Of a DNA stretch of 64,000 bases, positions 56,203-63,693 are shown piece after piece (within the stretch, counting starts at the first letter, position 1; each line of letters begins with the position of its first letter). A program made the translations under genes and the position numbers. Source of the DNA: Oligoflexia bacterium (GTDB lineage: Bacteria > Bdellovibrionota > Bacteriovoracia > Bacteriovoracales > Bacteriovoracaceae); assembly GCA_024229115.1 (NCBI GenBank), contig JAAEST010000097.1, positions 62,001 to 126,000 of the forward strand, given 5' to 3'. The notes under the pieces are model-generated. The model searched no databases. It saw only the letters and a list, made by a program, of their open reading frames with translations, and had not been told where the DNA came from.

Positions 56203-56218
56203 TGTTCCACGTGGAACA
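56203..56218. promoter_or_regulatory. parS site 2 (ParB binding palindrome)
   Basis: TGTTCCACGTGGAACA again, identical to site 1, in the intergenic gap between mnmG and mnmE, 2.45 kb from the first site and about 6 kb from oriC. Confidence 0.93.
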
Positions 56219-56287
56219 AAATAAAAAAATCGCTAATGATAGATAGGCTTAAATGATAAAAAAGTCTATAAACATTATAAAAATTAG

Positions 56288-57808
56288 CTACTTACCTATA
56301 CAGAAATTATCGAAAATATTGTACAGAACTTGATCGGGAGCCAGTACACCAATAAGTTCATCAATTAGCTTGCTAAATAAATTTACTTGACTAGATACTA
56401 TACCTATATCACTTTCAGTGAGTATAAGTGTTTGAATTTTCATCCAGTTAGTATGTAATTCATTGATTTTACTTATATGTCTTTTTATAACTAGAGGATC
56501 ATTTTTTGTTAATTTTGAATATTCATTAAATAATAATTCTTTAAATATAGCATCAAATCCATTTTTGGGTGCCCCGATAGGACCAGTTTGCGAAAGTGCC
56601 CCCATAGAACCACTCCTTGAAAGCTCTGATTCGCTTCCAAGTGCCCCCATAGAACCATTTTCATCTGCCCCGATAGGACCAAAATCCCCCGCCCCCATAG
56701 GACCAATAAACGTATTACTCTCACTAGAAAATATGAAAACAATTCCATTAAAGTCTTTTAAATAACTTTCGATTTCTTTTACTTTTTCTTCATTCAGTAA
56801 ATCTAATTTTGAAATAAGAATATAATTAAAGTGCTCAAACTCTTTTTTATCAATCGTTGAAACAAGCTCTGGATCAATTATTCGAAGCTTTAAAAAACTA
56901 CTCTTTGAAAACTCTAGAGATTTTTTTATCCCTTCTTTTTCTACAAAGTCTTCAGTTTCCCTTAAACCAGCAGTATCAATTAAACGAAAATTTTGGCCCT
57001 TAATATTGATAGTTTCTGAGACATAATCACGAGTAGTACCATGGATATCAGATACAATTGAGCGATCATTTTCGAGGATTAAATTGAAGAGTGAACTCTT
57101 TCCAGCGTTGGTTTCACCAATAATAGAAATATCTGGTGAAAGCAGTGCCTCAACATTTGAATTACATCTCTTATAAAGCTTTTCTAGATTAGACCCAAAG
57201 ATTTCTACCCTATCTTTTAAAAGCTCATTTCCTTGCTCTTCTCCAATATCTTCAAGGAAATCAATATTAAGCTCGACTGCTGATTTGATTTCTAAAAATT
57301 GATCTCTTAGCTTAACAAAGTCTGAGTCAATCTCTCCAGAAAGCCCACTCATACCTGCTTTGAGAGCATAATCCGATTGTGCATTTAAGAAGAGATCAAG
57401 GCCTTCGACCTGAGATAAAGAAAGTTTCTTATTCTTATAAGCTCTATACGAAAATTCTCCACCTTCAGCATATTTAAGTTCATAGCTTGAGACAAAATAA
57501 TCAAGGATTCTATCGATATTTAGCTTATTTCCATGACAATGAATTTCTAAGAGTTTTTCACCAGTGTAACTAGAGTTTTCAGGGAAATAGACAAAGAGAA
57601 TTTCATCCAAAACAGATTTAGACTTATGGTCAATGAGTTTTGTGAAATGAGAAAAACGATTTTTTACTTTAGAAATGTCGAGGGAGAAACTCTGTGCGAA
57701 TAAACTAAGATCAGTGAAACCACTGATCCTAATTATCGCTATAGCACTATTTTCTTGATGACCACTACTACAAGCAATTATAGGTGAATCATTAAGAAAG
57801 GCCTTCAT
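56288..57808 (-). CDS. mnmE: tRNA modification GTPase MnmE with a repeat insertion in the G domain
   Basis: 506 residues against about 454 in E. coli. All functional motifs are present: the N-terminal tetrahydrofolate-binding domain, G1 GETNAGKSS (231-239), G2 GTTRD (257-261), G3 DTAG (278-281), G4 SKLD (333-336, a variant of NKxD) and the C-terminal CIGK (503-506). The excess length is a 45-residue segment at 369-413, in the G5/SAK region, containing five copies of G-P/S-I/M-G-A. Frame is kept, so the protein is probably functional and the repeat forms a surface loop. It is in the operon between yidC (6 bp) and mnmG. Confidence 0.96.
   Translation of the reverse strand: MKAFLNDSPIIACSSGHQENSAIAIIRISGFTDLSLFAQSFSLDISKVKNRFSHFTKLIDHKSKSVLDEILFVYFPENSSYTGEKLLEIHCHGNKLNIDRILDYFVSSYELKYAEGGEFSYRAYKNKKLSLSQVEGLDLFLNAQSDYALKAGMSGLSGEIDSDFVKLRDQFLEIKSAVELNIDFLEDIGEEQGNELLKDRVEIFGSNLEKLYKRCNSNVEALLSPDISIIGETNAGKSSLFNLILENDRSIVSDIHGTTRDYVSETINIKGQNFRLIDTAGLRETEDFVEKEGIKKSLEFSKSSFLKLRIIDPELVSTIDKKEFEHFNYILISKLDLLNEEKVKEIESYLKDFNGIVFIFSSESNTFIGPMGAGDFGPIGADENGSMGALGSESELSRSGSMGALSQTGPIGAPKNGFDAIFKELLFNEYSKLTKNDPLVIKRHISKINELHTNWMKIQTLILTESDIGIVSSQVNLFSKLIDELIGVLAPDQVLYNIFDNFCIGK
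56571..56705. repeat. Five copies of a GC-rich 15-mer inside mnmE
   Basis: On the plus strand, copies with consensus GCCCCSATAGRACCA start at 56571, 56598, 56643, 56667 and 56691. Spacings are 27, 45, 24 and 24 bp, all multiples of three. Each copy reads on the coding strand as Gly-Pro/Ser-Ile/Met-Gly-Ala. Spacer sequences between copies are not conserved. The array is far richer in G and C than the surrounding gene. Confidence 0.92.
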
Positions 57809-57814
57809 TTTTTC

Positions 57815-59308
57815 CTACTTAACTACTCTATAAACAAACAGCTGTTGGATAATACCAAAAAGTGTTGAAACAAAGATATAGAGGTTTAATCCAGCTGGAA
57901 GATCTTTCATAAAGAAAGTGAAAATTAATGGCATAAACATCATCACTTTCTTCTGAGTTGGATCCGCACTTGGACTAGGGTTAATCTTAGATTGGAAGAA
58001 CATCGAAATACCCATTAATACTGGTAATAAGTAGTATGGGTCTTTGATACTTAGGTCTGTAATCCAGAAGTAAAAAGGTGCACCTACAAGTTCTACAGCA
58101 TTATAAAGAACCTGATAGAAAGCAATAAGAATAGGCATTTGCATAAGAAGTGGTAAACATCCACCTAATGGGTTTGCCCCTGCTCTCTTGAATAATTCCA
58201 TACTTTCACGCTGTAAACGTTGTGGATCATCCTTATATTTTTCACGAATTTTTTGAAGTTCTGGCTGAACATCTTGCATCTTCTTCATACTCTTAAATGA
58301 CTTAAATTGCAGAGGGAAAGTCAGTAAACGAATAAGAATAGTAAGAAGAATAATCGCGATTCCGTAATTAGGAATATACTTGTAGAAGAATTGTAATCCT
58401 CTAAGAATAGGAACAGCGATAATTCCAAAGAAGCCAAAATCAACACTTAATTGAAGGTTATCACCTAGTTTTGCTAGCTGATCATAGTTTTTCTTAGCGA
58501 AAACAACATATCCATCAAACGCAGTAGATGGTGTTACATAATCAATTTGAGCAATTGCTCCCTCACCTTGTGCAAATGTCTTATAACGAGCTGTTTGAGG
58601 GTTAACATTAACAAAACTTAATAAGTGATAATTAAAATCTACTCCTGACCAAACTATTTTACCTTCACCTGAATCATCGTCTCCTACAGCGATTCGCTCA
58701 ACGTCTTTGCTATAAAGTACAAAGTTTCTTTTCTGAGTAAAATTTAACTCCTTAGGAGCACTTGAGAATTGAACACGGTATACATATGGCTTATCACTCT
58801 TTAGTGAATAGAAAAGCTTCCCATTTTCAGAAAGACTAGCTGTAAAGTTGATACCTAAATTAGCATCAGTTCCTTTAAGAACATCACCTTCTTTAGTGAA
58901 GCTTAAACGAAGATCATAGACATTTGTACCACTTACAACTTGAATCTTAAGAGGTTTATCAGATCCTGTTGTTTCAATATAGTCATAAACAGCTCTAGGA
59001 TTTGAAGTTCCCGTGATTACTAAATCAGAAGAAATCTTAAATTCTACACCTGCTTTTGAAAGAAGCTCTGTAGTTGCAGCGTAAGTTGGCAGTTGTTTAT
59101 TGGTCTTTGGTTCACTTTGATTAGTCGCCGGAACTTCTGTTTTATCTGTTGGCCTGACAGCCGTCTCAGTCTTTGTTTCAGCTGTCGTTGTGGTAGTCGT
59201 ACTTTGCTCATAATTCATATTTTTAGGAGCAAAATAGGCTTGCCATGTGAAAAGGATTAAACCTGATAGCGTTACCGCTAGAATCATTCTTTTAGAATCA
59301 GATGCCAT
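57815..59308 (-). CDS. yidC: Membrane protein insertase YidC
   Basis: 497 residues of the Gram-negative type. TM1 (ILAVTLSGLILFTWQAYF) is followed by a Thr-rich linker and the large periplasmic beta domain (about residues 75-285), then the conserved five-helix insertase core with LLTILIRLLTFPLQFKSFKSM and GGCLPLLMQMPILIAFYQVL. It inserts proteins with or without Sec. It lies in the usual order rpmH-rnpA-yidD-yidC-mnmE; no jag/khpB gene intervenes before mnmE. The start follows yidD by 9 bp. Confidence 0.97.
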   Translation of the reverse strand: MASDSKRMILAVTLSGLILFTWQAYFAPKNMNYEQSTTTTTTAETKTETAVRPTDKTEVPATNQSEPKTNKQLPTYAATTELLSKAGVEFKISSDLVITGTSNPRAVYDYIETTGSDKPLKIQVVSGTNVYDLRLSFTKEGDVLKGTDANLGINFTASLSENGKLFYSLKSDKPYVYRVQFSSAPKELNFTQKRNFVLYSKDVERIAVGDDDSGEGKIVWSGVDFNYHLLSFVNVNPQTARYKTFAQGEGAIAQIDYVTPSTAFDGYVVFAKKNYDQLAKLGDNLQLSVDFGFFGIIAVPILRGLQFFYKYIPNYGIAIILLTILIRLLTFPLQFKSFKSMKKMQDVQPELQKIREKYKDDPQRLQRESMELFKRAGANPLGGCLPLLMQMPILIAFYQVLYNAVELVGAPFYFWITDLSIKDPYYLLPVLMGISMFFQSKINPSPSADPTQKKVMMFMPLIFTFFMKDLPAGLNLYIFVSTLFGIIQQLFVYRVVK

Positions 59309-59317
59309 GAAAAGACC

Positions 59318-59548
59318 TCATTTATTATTAAGTTCACCTGGTACTGGATCATAACCACCAGAGTGAAAGGGATGACATTTACTTAAGCGTCGAATTGAAT
59401 ACCACATGGCCTTAGGAATGGGAAATTTTGAGAAACATTCAGAACAATAATTACTACAAGTTGGAGTGAATCTACACCTCGGACCTAGGATCGGAGAAAG
59501 TACTAGTTGATAGAGCTTAATAAGTCCTAATATAAGAGACTTAATCAT
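59318..59548 (-). CDS. yidD: Membrane protein insertion efficiency factor YidD
   Basis: 76 residues from ATG 59548, which is inside the end of rnpA and has an AGGG site ten bases upstream; an ATG at 59578 would add ten residues but lacks a site. The invariant cysteines and core motif LSPILGPRCRFTPTCSNY are present, followed by HPFHSGGYDPVP. It assists YidC. Overlap with rnpA (8 bp) is typical of this operon. Confidence 0.92.
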   Translation of the reverse strand: MIKSLILGLIKLYQLVLSPILGPRCRFTPTCSNYCSECFSKFPIPKAMWYSIRRLSKCHPFHSGGYDPVPGELNNK

Positions 59549-59918
59549 TATTCGATTTCCCTGATTTACGAAGAACATATTCTACTGCCCCCCTAACATT
59601 CTCACGGGCCTTATCTATGTCTTTTTCAAATTTAAAGATATTGGGAGAAGCAATAAAGAGTATATCTAAACCAGTGGTCCTATAGGGGCTATTTCGGAAT
59701 GTTTCCCGAATCACCCTTTTTACTATATTTCTCTTAACTGCGTTTCCGACTTTTTTAGACACAGCAAGACCTATTCTGGAATTGCCATCAGAATTCTTTG
59801 AGGGCTTAAAGTAAATTCTAAGCCATTTTGTGCTTAAAGTTTTGGATTCGGTCTTCAAGTAATTAAAATCACTCTTATTTAAGAGTCGAAACTCTTTACC
59901 GAATCCAGCAACAGACAT
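59541..59918 (-). CDS. rnpA: Ribonuclease P protein component
   Basis: 125 residues. It helps the RNase P RNA cut 5' leaders from tRNA precursors. The RNA-binding signature KRNIVKRVIRETFRNS (about residues 68-83) is clear. It starts 5 bp after rpmH and overlaps yidD. Codons for SPYRTT just after the signature contain a close relative (14 of 15 bases) of the mnmE 15-mer, which reads GCCCCTATAGGACCA on the coding strand. Confidence 0.94.
   Translation of the reverse strand: MSVAGFGKEFRLLNKSDFNYLKTESKTLSTKWLRIYFKPSKNSDGNSRIGLAVSKKVGNAVKRNIVKRVIRETFRNSPYRTTGLDILFIASPNIFKFEKDIDKARENVRGAVEYVLRKSGKSNND
59675..59689. repeat. Single 15-mer in rnpA related to the mnmE repeat
   Basis: TGGTCCTATAGGGGC on the plus strand (GCCCCTATAGGACCA on the minus strand) differs at one base from mnmE repeat copies, and it is in the opposite orientation to them. 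It is translated in a different frame from the mnmE copies. Confidence 0.6.
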
Positions 59919-59923
59919 TTAGA

Positions 59924-60076
59924 TTACTTCTGACCTACAGATACAGTAAGTCTTTTTCTTCCTTTAGCTCTTCTTGCATTGATAACTTTTCTACCATTTG
60001 CAGAAGCCATTCTCTTAAGGAATCCGTGTACTCTTAATCTTTTCTTTCTTTTTGGTTGCCACGTTCTCTTGCTCAT
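59924..60076 (-). CDS. rpmH: 50S ribosomal protein L34
   Basis: 50 residues, extremely basic. It begins [19 protein letters not shown], contains [22 protein letters not shown] and ends in VSVGQK, which is the normal L34 pattern from end to end. A GAGG ribosome binding site lies seven bases upstream of ATG 60076. It heads the minus-strand operon rpmH-rnpA-yidD-yidC and is divergent from dnaA, the classical bacterial arrangement. Confidence 0.96.
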   Translation of the reverse strand: MSKRTWQPKRKKRLRVHGFLKRMASANGRKVINARRAKGRKRLTVSVGQK

Positions 60077-60307
60077 CTTCAACCTCAATATAAACCAGGC
60101 CAAACCCTGGATGAATTAGCATTAGAAAAGAACTTTTACATGTCTCAGCAGAAAAGGTCAAACAAGAAAAAGCAGAATGCGCCAAAAAACCGACGCTTTG
60201 TTGTAAGAAGAGATGAGAAAAAGAAGGCCTCGTTTTTGGTGTCGACCATGTTACTTATTTTGTCCCCGAACATTACAACACACACAACGTATGGGAGAGA
60301 CACACAT

Positions 60308-61924
60308 ATGAATCAAGAGTTTCCTTTTGATAGGTTCCTTAAGAGTAATTCTCAAAACACACAAGTTACTCCAATAAACAACAATAAAAACAATGATTTA
60401 CTAAATTCATTTTTTAAATCTGACGCAAATCAAAACCCTACTCCGGTTATGAATTCTACTACAGAAAGTGCTGTTGAAGAGTTCAGTGATGCTGAAATAA
60501 TGGCATTAGAAAATGAAATTTTAAGTACATTACAGAATGCATTAAGTATTCAAAAGTACAATGCATTCATTAATAGTAAATTGAACGTAAAATCGATTAA
60601 TTCACATGAAATTATCCTGACTACGCCTTCAGAAGCTATTAAAAATATTATTAAAGATCAGTATTCACCTCAAATATCCGAAGCTGTAAATAAGGTTATG
60701 GGACAAGAACTTGCTCTGACTTTTATTACTGCCGAATCTGAAGTGAAAGTACCAGTCTTTGAAAAAGTAGATGCAGCTCAAGTTAAATCTACTTCAAGTA
60801 CTTCAAGTGCTTCATTTCAATTAGATTTAAATCCAACTGAAAATGATCTTAAAGCTAAAGTTGAATCAAAGTATATCAATCATATTGAAGATACTGATGC
60901 TTCAATAACAATTGATCCTAATAAAACATTTGATAATTTTATTGTAGGTCCTTCAAATAACCTAGCTTTTGCAGCTACTCATGCTGTTGCCTCAGCACCA
61001 GGTAAAGAAGGAAAATACCCATGTCTCTATATCTATTCAGACTCAGGGCTTGGTAAAACTCACCTACTGCATGCTGTTGCAAACGGAATTAAAGAAAAGA
61101 ATCCTGAATTAGTAATTTGTTTAATTTCTGCTAGAGAGTTTATGAAAGAACTAATCAATGCTTATAAAGACAAAAAGCTTGATCAGTTTCAAAAGAAATA
61201 CTCAGAAGCAACTGACGTGTTAATGATTGACGATATTCACGAGCTAAAGAATAAGCAGTCTACTCAGGAAGAATTCTTTCATATCTTTAATGAATTACAC
61301 GCTAAAGGTAAGCAACTAATTTTTACTTCTGATAAAGCTCCACAAGAAATCAATGGTATTGAGGAAAGACTTGTTACGCGTCTTCAATGGGGACTAGTAA
61401 TTGATATTCAAAAACCAGATCTTGAAACAAGAATTGCAATTTTAAAGAAAAAAGCAAATCAATTAGATCTTTATCTGCAAGATGAAGTTCTGGCCCTTAT
61501 TGCTTCATCAGTTAAAAGCTCAATTAGAGAACTAGAAGGAAGTTTAATAAAGCTTTCTGCAACTGCCGATGTAATGAATGTATCAATTGATATTGAAATG
61601 GCGAAAGAGCTTTTAAAATTAAGTGGTATTGAAGAAAGTAAGAAAGTCACTATGGAAACTGTTGCGAAGGCCACAGGACAATTTTATAAAATTCCTCTTG
61701 CTGATCTTAAGTCAAAATCAAGAAACGCAGACATCGTAAGTGCGAGACACGTTGCTTGGTACCTCTCTAAGAAAATTGTTGGAGCGACTTATAAAGAAAT
61801 TGCTAAGTATTATTCAAGAAAAGATCATAGTTCTGTTATTCACGGTTACAACAAAATTTCAGAATTAATAAAACAAGGGACAAAAGTTTCAAGAGACGTC
61901 GTCTTTATTGAAAATAATTTGTAA
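60308..61924 (+). CDS. dnaA: Chromosomal replication initiator protein DnaA
   Basis: 538 residues from ATG 60308, which has a GGGAGAG ribosome binding site nine bases upstream. Domain I begins only near residue 60 (LENEILSTLQNALSIQKYNAF), preceded by an Asn/Gln/Ser-rich extension. A low-complexity domain II follows, then the AAA+ domain: Walker A GLGKTHLLHA, Walker B VLMIDDIHEL, and the arginine-finger region. Domain IV has the DnaA signature SRKDHSSVIHGYNK with DIVSARHVAWYL. The frame stays open upstream to 60056, but that part overlaps rpmH and lacks a ribosome binding site. Confidence 0.96.
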   Translation: MNQEFPFDRFLKSNSQNTQVTPINNNKNNDLLNSFFKSDANQNPTPVMNSTTESAVEEFSDAEIMALENEILSTLQNALSIQKYNAFINSKLNVKSINSHEIILTTPSEAIKNIIKDQYSPQISEAVNKVMGQELALTFITAESEVKVPVFEKVDAAQVKSTSSTSSASFQLDLNPTENDLKAKVESKYINHIEDTDASITIDPNKTFDNFIVGPSNNLAFAATHAVASAPGKEGKYPCLYIYSDSGLGKTHLLHAVANGIKEKNPELVICLISAREFMKELINAYKDKKLDQFQKKYSEATDVLMIDDIHELKNKQSTQEEFFHIFNELHAKGKQLIFTSDKAPQEINGIEERLVTRLQWGLVIDIQKPDLETRIAILKKKANQLDLYLQDEVLALIASSVKSSIRELEGSLIKLSATADVMNVSIDIEMAKELLKLSGIEESKKVTMETVAKATGQFYKIPLADLKSKSRNADIVSARHVAWYLSKKIVGATYKEIAKYYSRKDHSSVIHGYNKISELIKQGTKVSRDVVFIENNL

Positions 61925-61961
61925 TATTTATTCTAGTTATCCACACAGAATAAAATAAGAA

Positions 61962-61990
61962 GGCCAGTCTTTTGACTGGTCTTTTTTTTG
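61962..61990 (+). terminator. dnaA terminator
   Basis: GGCCAGTC pairs with GACTGGTC (one G-T pair) over a TTTT loop, followed by eight T residues. It ends dnaA transcription just inside the oriC interval, between the first two DnaA boxes. Confidence 0.85.
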
Positions 61991-62444
61991 ACTAAAAACT
62001 TATCCACACTCCATTGTGGAAAAGTGAGTAATCAACATTTTCTAGGAACTTTTAAACAGTAATCGACATCTTATTAACATTAACAATTTTCTTAAAATAC
62101 TATTGAGAAGGTCCAATTTTGAAGAAGAAAAAGTTATTCACCTATGTGGATAAATGAGTATTCACTCTAACAACAATGTTGATAAAAAGTTTTCCACATG
62201 TGAATAAAATTGTGGATAACTTTAGTCATAATTTTGAAAACAATAATGTCAAAAAAATGAAGCATTTAAATGGTGATAACTTGGTGAAAAAGACTGGGAT
62301 AACTTGGGTGAATATAGAATAACAAAATAATATACGAACTGAGCAAAAGCGTTAAAGTAGTTTTACCACCATTCACTCACATCACCATTTTTTATAAGTT
62401 AAGGAAATTAAAGAAGAATCGAGGGTTATTCACTTATCCACAGC

Positions 62445-62484
62445 TTATATTATATATATATTTATTATTAATATTATATATATA
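62445..62484. promoter_or_regulatory. AT-rich DNA unwinding element
   Basis: Forty consecutive A/T bases with TATATA-type repeats, starting three bases after the perfect DnaA box at 62434-62442. Duplex opening for helicase loading most likely starts here. Confidence 0.75.
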
Positions 62485-62570
62485 CATTCTTATATTCTCT
62501 GAGCCTTGCTTAAGCATAAAAAACTACTGTAAAAAATAGATAAGAAAATATTTTTTTGGAGCTTATAAAA

Positions 62571-63683
62571 ATGCAAGCAGTAGTAGAAACTCAAGTCTTA
62601 CGAGAAGCCGTTAATAAGGTCTTATCAGTCGTTGACAAGAAGAACACTAGACCAATACTAACTTATACTTTAGTCGAAGCGAGAGGTGGCTTTCTGAGCT
62701 TCTCAGCAACTGACCTAGAAGTGTCAGCAAGATTATCAGTTCCAGCTAATATTTCTGAAGAAGGATCTTTTTGTGTTAACGCTAAAAACTTAGCAGACAT
62801 TTTAAGAGAACTACCAAATGGACAATTAAGTTTAGAAATCAATGAAAGTGAAAACTCACTAAAAATAAATTCAGGAAAGATTGATTTCAAATTATTAATT
62901 TATAAAAACGAAGATTATCCACAATTATCTTTTTCTAATGTGGATAACCAGTTCAATATATCTTCAGATGAAATTTTAGAAATTATTCAAAAGACTTCAC
63001 ATGCTATTTCAGCTGATGAAACTAGATTGTACTTAAATGGTATTTTCCTTCAAGAAATTGATTCTAAGTTAAGAGCCGTAGCAACTGATGGTCACAGACT
63101 TTCTTTAATCGATACAGAAGTAGACAACATTCATAACGACAACCTAGTTAACGGGATAATCATTCCAAGAAAAGGCGTTGTAGAGCTTAAAAAGCTAGCT
63201 GAAACATCAGAAGCTCCTATTACTCTTTCAATGGATGAAAGTTTTCTATACGCTCAAGCAGGTGAAGAATATTATTTAAGTGTTCGTTTAATCTCTAGAG
63301 AATATCCAAAGTATCAAGCAGTCATACCAGCTAAAACAAGCTTTCTAATGACTGCAGATAAGAACACACTTTTCAATGCTGTTAGAAGAATTAAAATTAT
63401 GTCTCATGAGAAATCAAATGGGATTAGAGTTAATTTAACTCCAGGTGAATTAACAATTACGGCCAATCACCCTTCTCTAGGTGATGCACGTGAAAAAATT
63501 AACGTGAATTACGATGGGAAAGAAATGGAAATTGGTTTCAACGCAAAGTACTTAATTGATACTTTATCTATCGTTGATGATGGAGAGATTTCTTTTGAAT
63601 TAAATAATGAAATTTCACCAGTAGTTGTTAAGCATGCTAATCACCCTAATTACTTAGGGATTATCATGCCTTTAAAACTTTAG
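62571..63683 (+). CDS. dnaN: DNA polymerase III sliding clamp, beta subunit
   Basis: 370 residues from ATG 62571, preceded by GGAG at nine bases; an upstream in-frame TTG at 62556 would contain that site and is rejected. The three-fold repeated clamp fold is visible, with LRAVATDGHRLSL near the middle, the RRIKIMSHEKSNGIRVNL segment, and the C-terminal HPNYLGIIMPLKL, close to the canonical PMR(L) end. Two perfect DnaA boxes in inverted orientation lie within the gene (62915-62923 and 62939-62947). recF starts 10 bp downstream. Confidence 0.96.
   Translation: MQAVVETQVLREAVNKVLSVVDKKNTRPILTYTLVEARGGFLSFSATDLEVSARLSVPANISEEGSFCVNAKNLADILRELPNGQLSLEINESENSLKINSGKIDFKLLIYKNEDYPQLSFSNVDNQFNISSDEILEIIQKTSHAISADETRLYLNGIFLQEIDSKLRAVATDGHRLSLIDTEVDNIHNDNLVNGIIIPRKGVVELKKLAETSEAPITLSMDESFLYAQAGEEYYLSVRLISREYPKYQAVIPAKTSFLMTADKNTLFNAVRRIKIMSHEKSNGIRVNLTPGELTITANHPSLGDAREKINVNYDGKEMEIGFNAKYLIDTLSIVDDGEISFELNNEISPVVVKHANHPNYLGIIMPLKL
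62915..62947. promoter_or_regulatory. Pair of inverted perfect DnaA boxes inside dnaN
   Basis: TTATCCACA on the plus strand at 62915-62923 and on the minus strand at 62939-62947, 15 bp apart. They may titrate DnaA or extend the origin. Confidence 0.7.
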
Positions 63684-63693
63684 TTATTAGCCT

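Larger units (their letters stand above)
61925..62570. other. Chromosome replication origin (oriC)
   Basis: The 646-bp gene-free stretch between dnaA and dnaN. Perfect DnaA boxes TTATCCACA lie at 61937 and 62000 (plus), 62145 and 62211 (minus) and 62434 (plus); near-matches TTTTCCACA are at 62015 (minus) and 62190 (plus), TTATTCACA at 62199 (minus), and variants at 62134 and 62426. Directly after the last perfect box comes a 40-bp run of only A and T (62445-62484), a likely DNA unwinding element. Position and box density make this the initiation site. Confidence 0.92.

Noticed and set aside
56571-56705. Possible CRISPR array in the repeated 15-mers of mnmE
   Set aside because: Repeats are only 15 bases, spacers are 9-30 bases, all lengths are multiples of three, and the region is in frame within mnmE. 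No cas genes are present.
56463-56765. Open frame on the plus strand through the mnmE repeats (Ala-Pro-Ile-Gly-Pro repeats)
   Set aside because: It lies entirely within mnmE in antisense, has no ribosome binding site, and its repeats merely mirror those of the real gene.
60056-60307. Upstream extension of dnaA from a TTG at 60056
   Set aside because: It overlaps rpmH on the other strand, lacks a ribosome binding site, and reads as lysine-rich sequence unlike DnaA. ATG 60308 has a good site.
61962-61990. Inverted repeat in oriC as a replication-control element
   Set aside because: It has a typical terminator stem and an eight-T tail immediately after dnaA, so a terminator explains it fully.
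62556-62570. TTG start for dnaN
   Set aside because: The GGAG ribosome binding site for ATG 62571 lies inside this stretch, and sliding clamps normally start near the MQ of MQAVVET.
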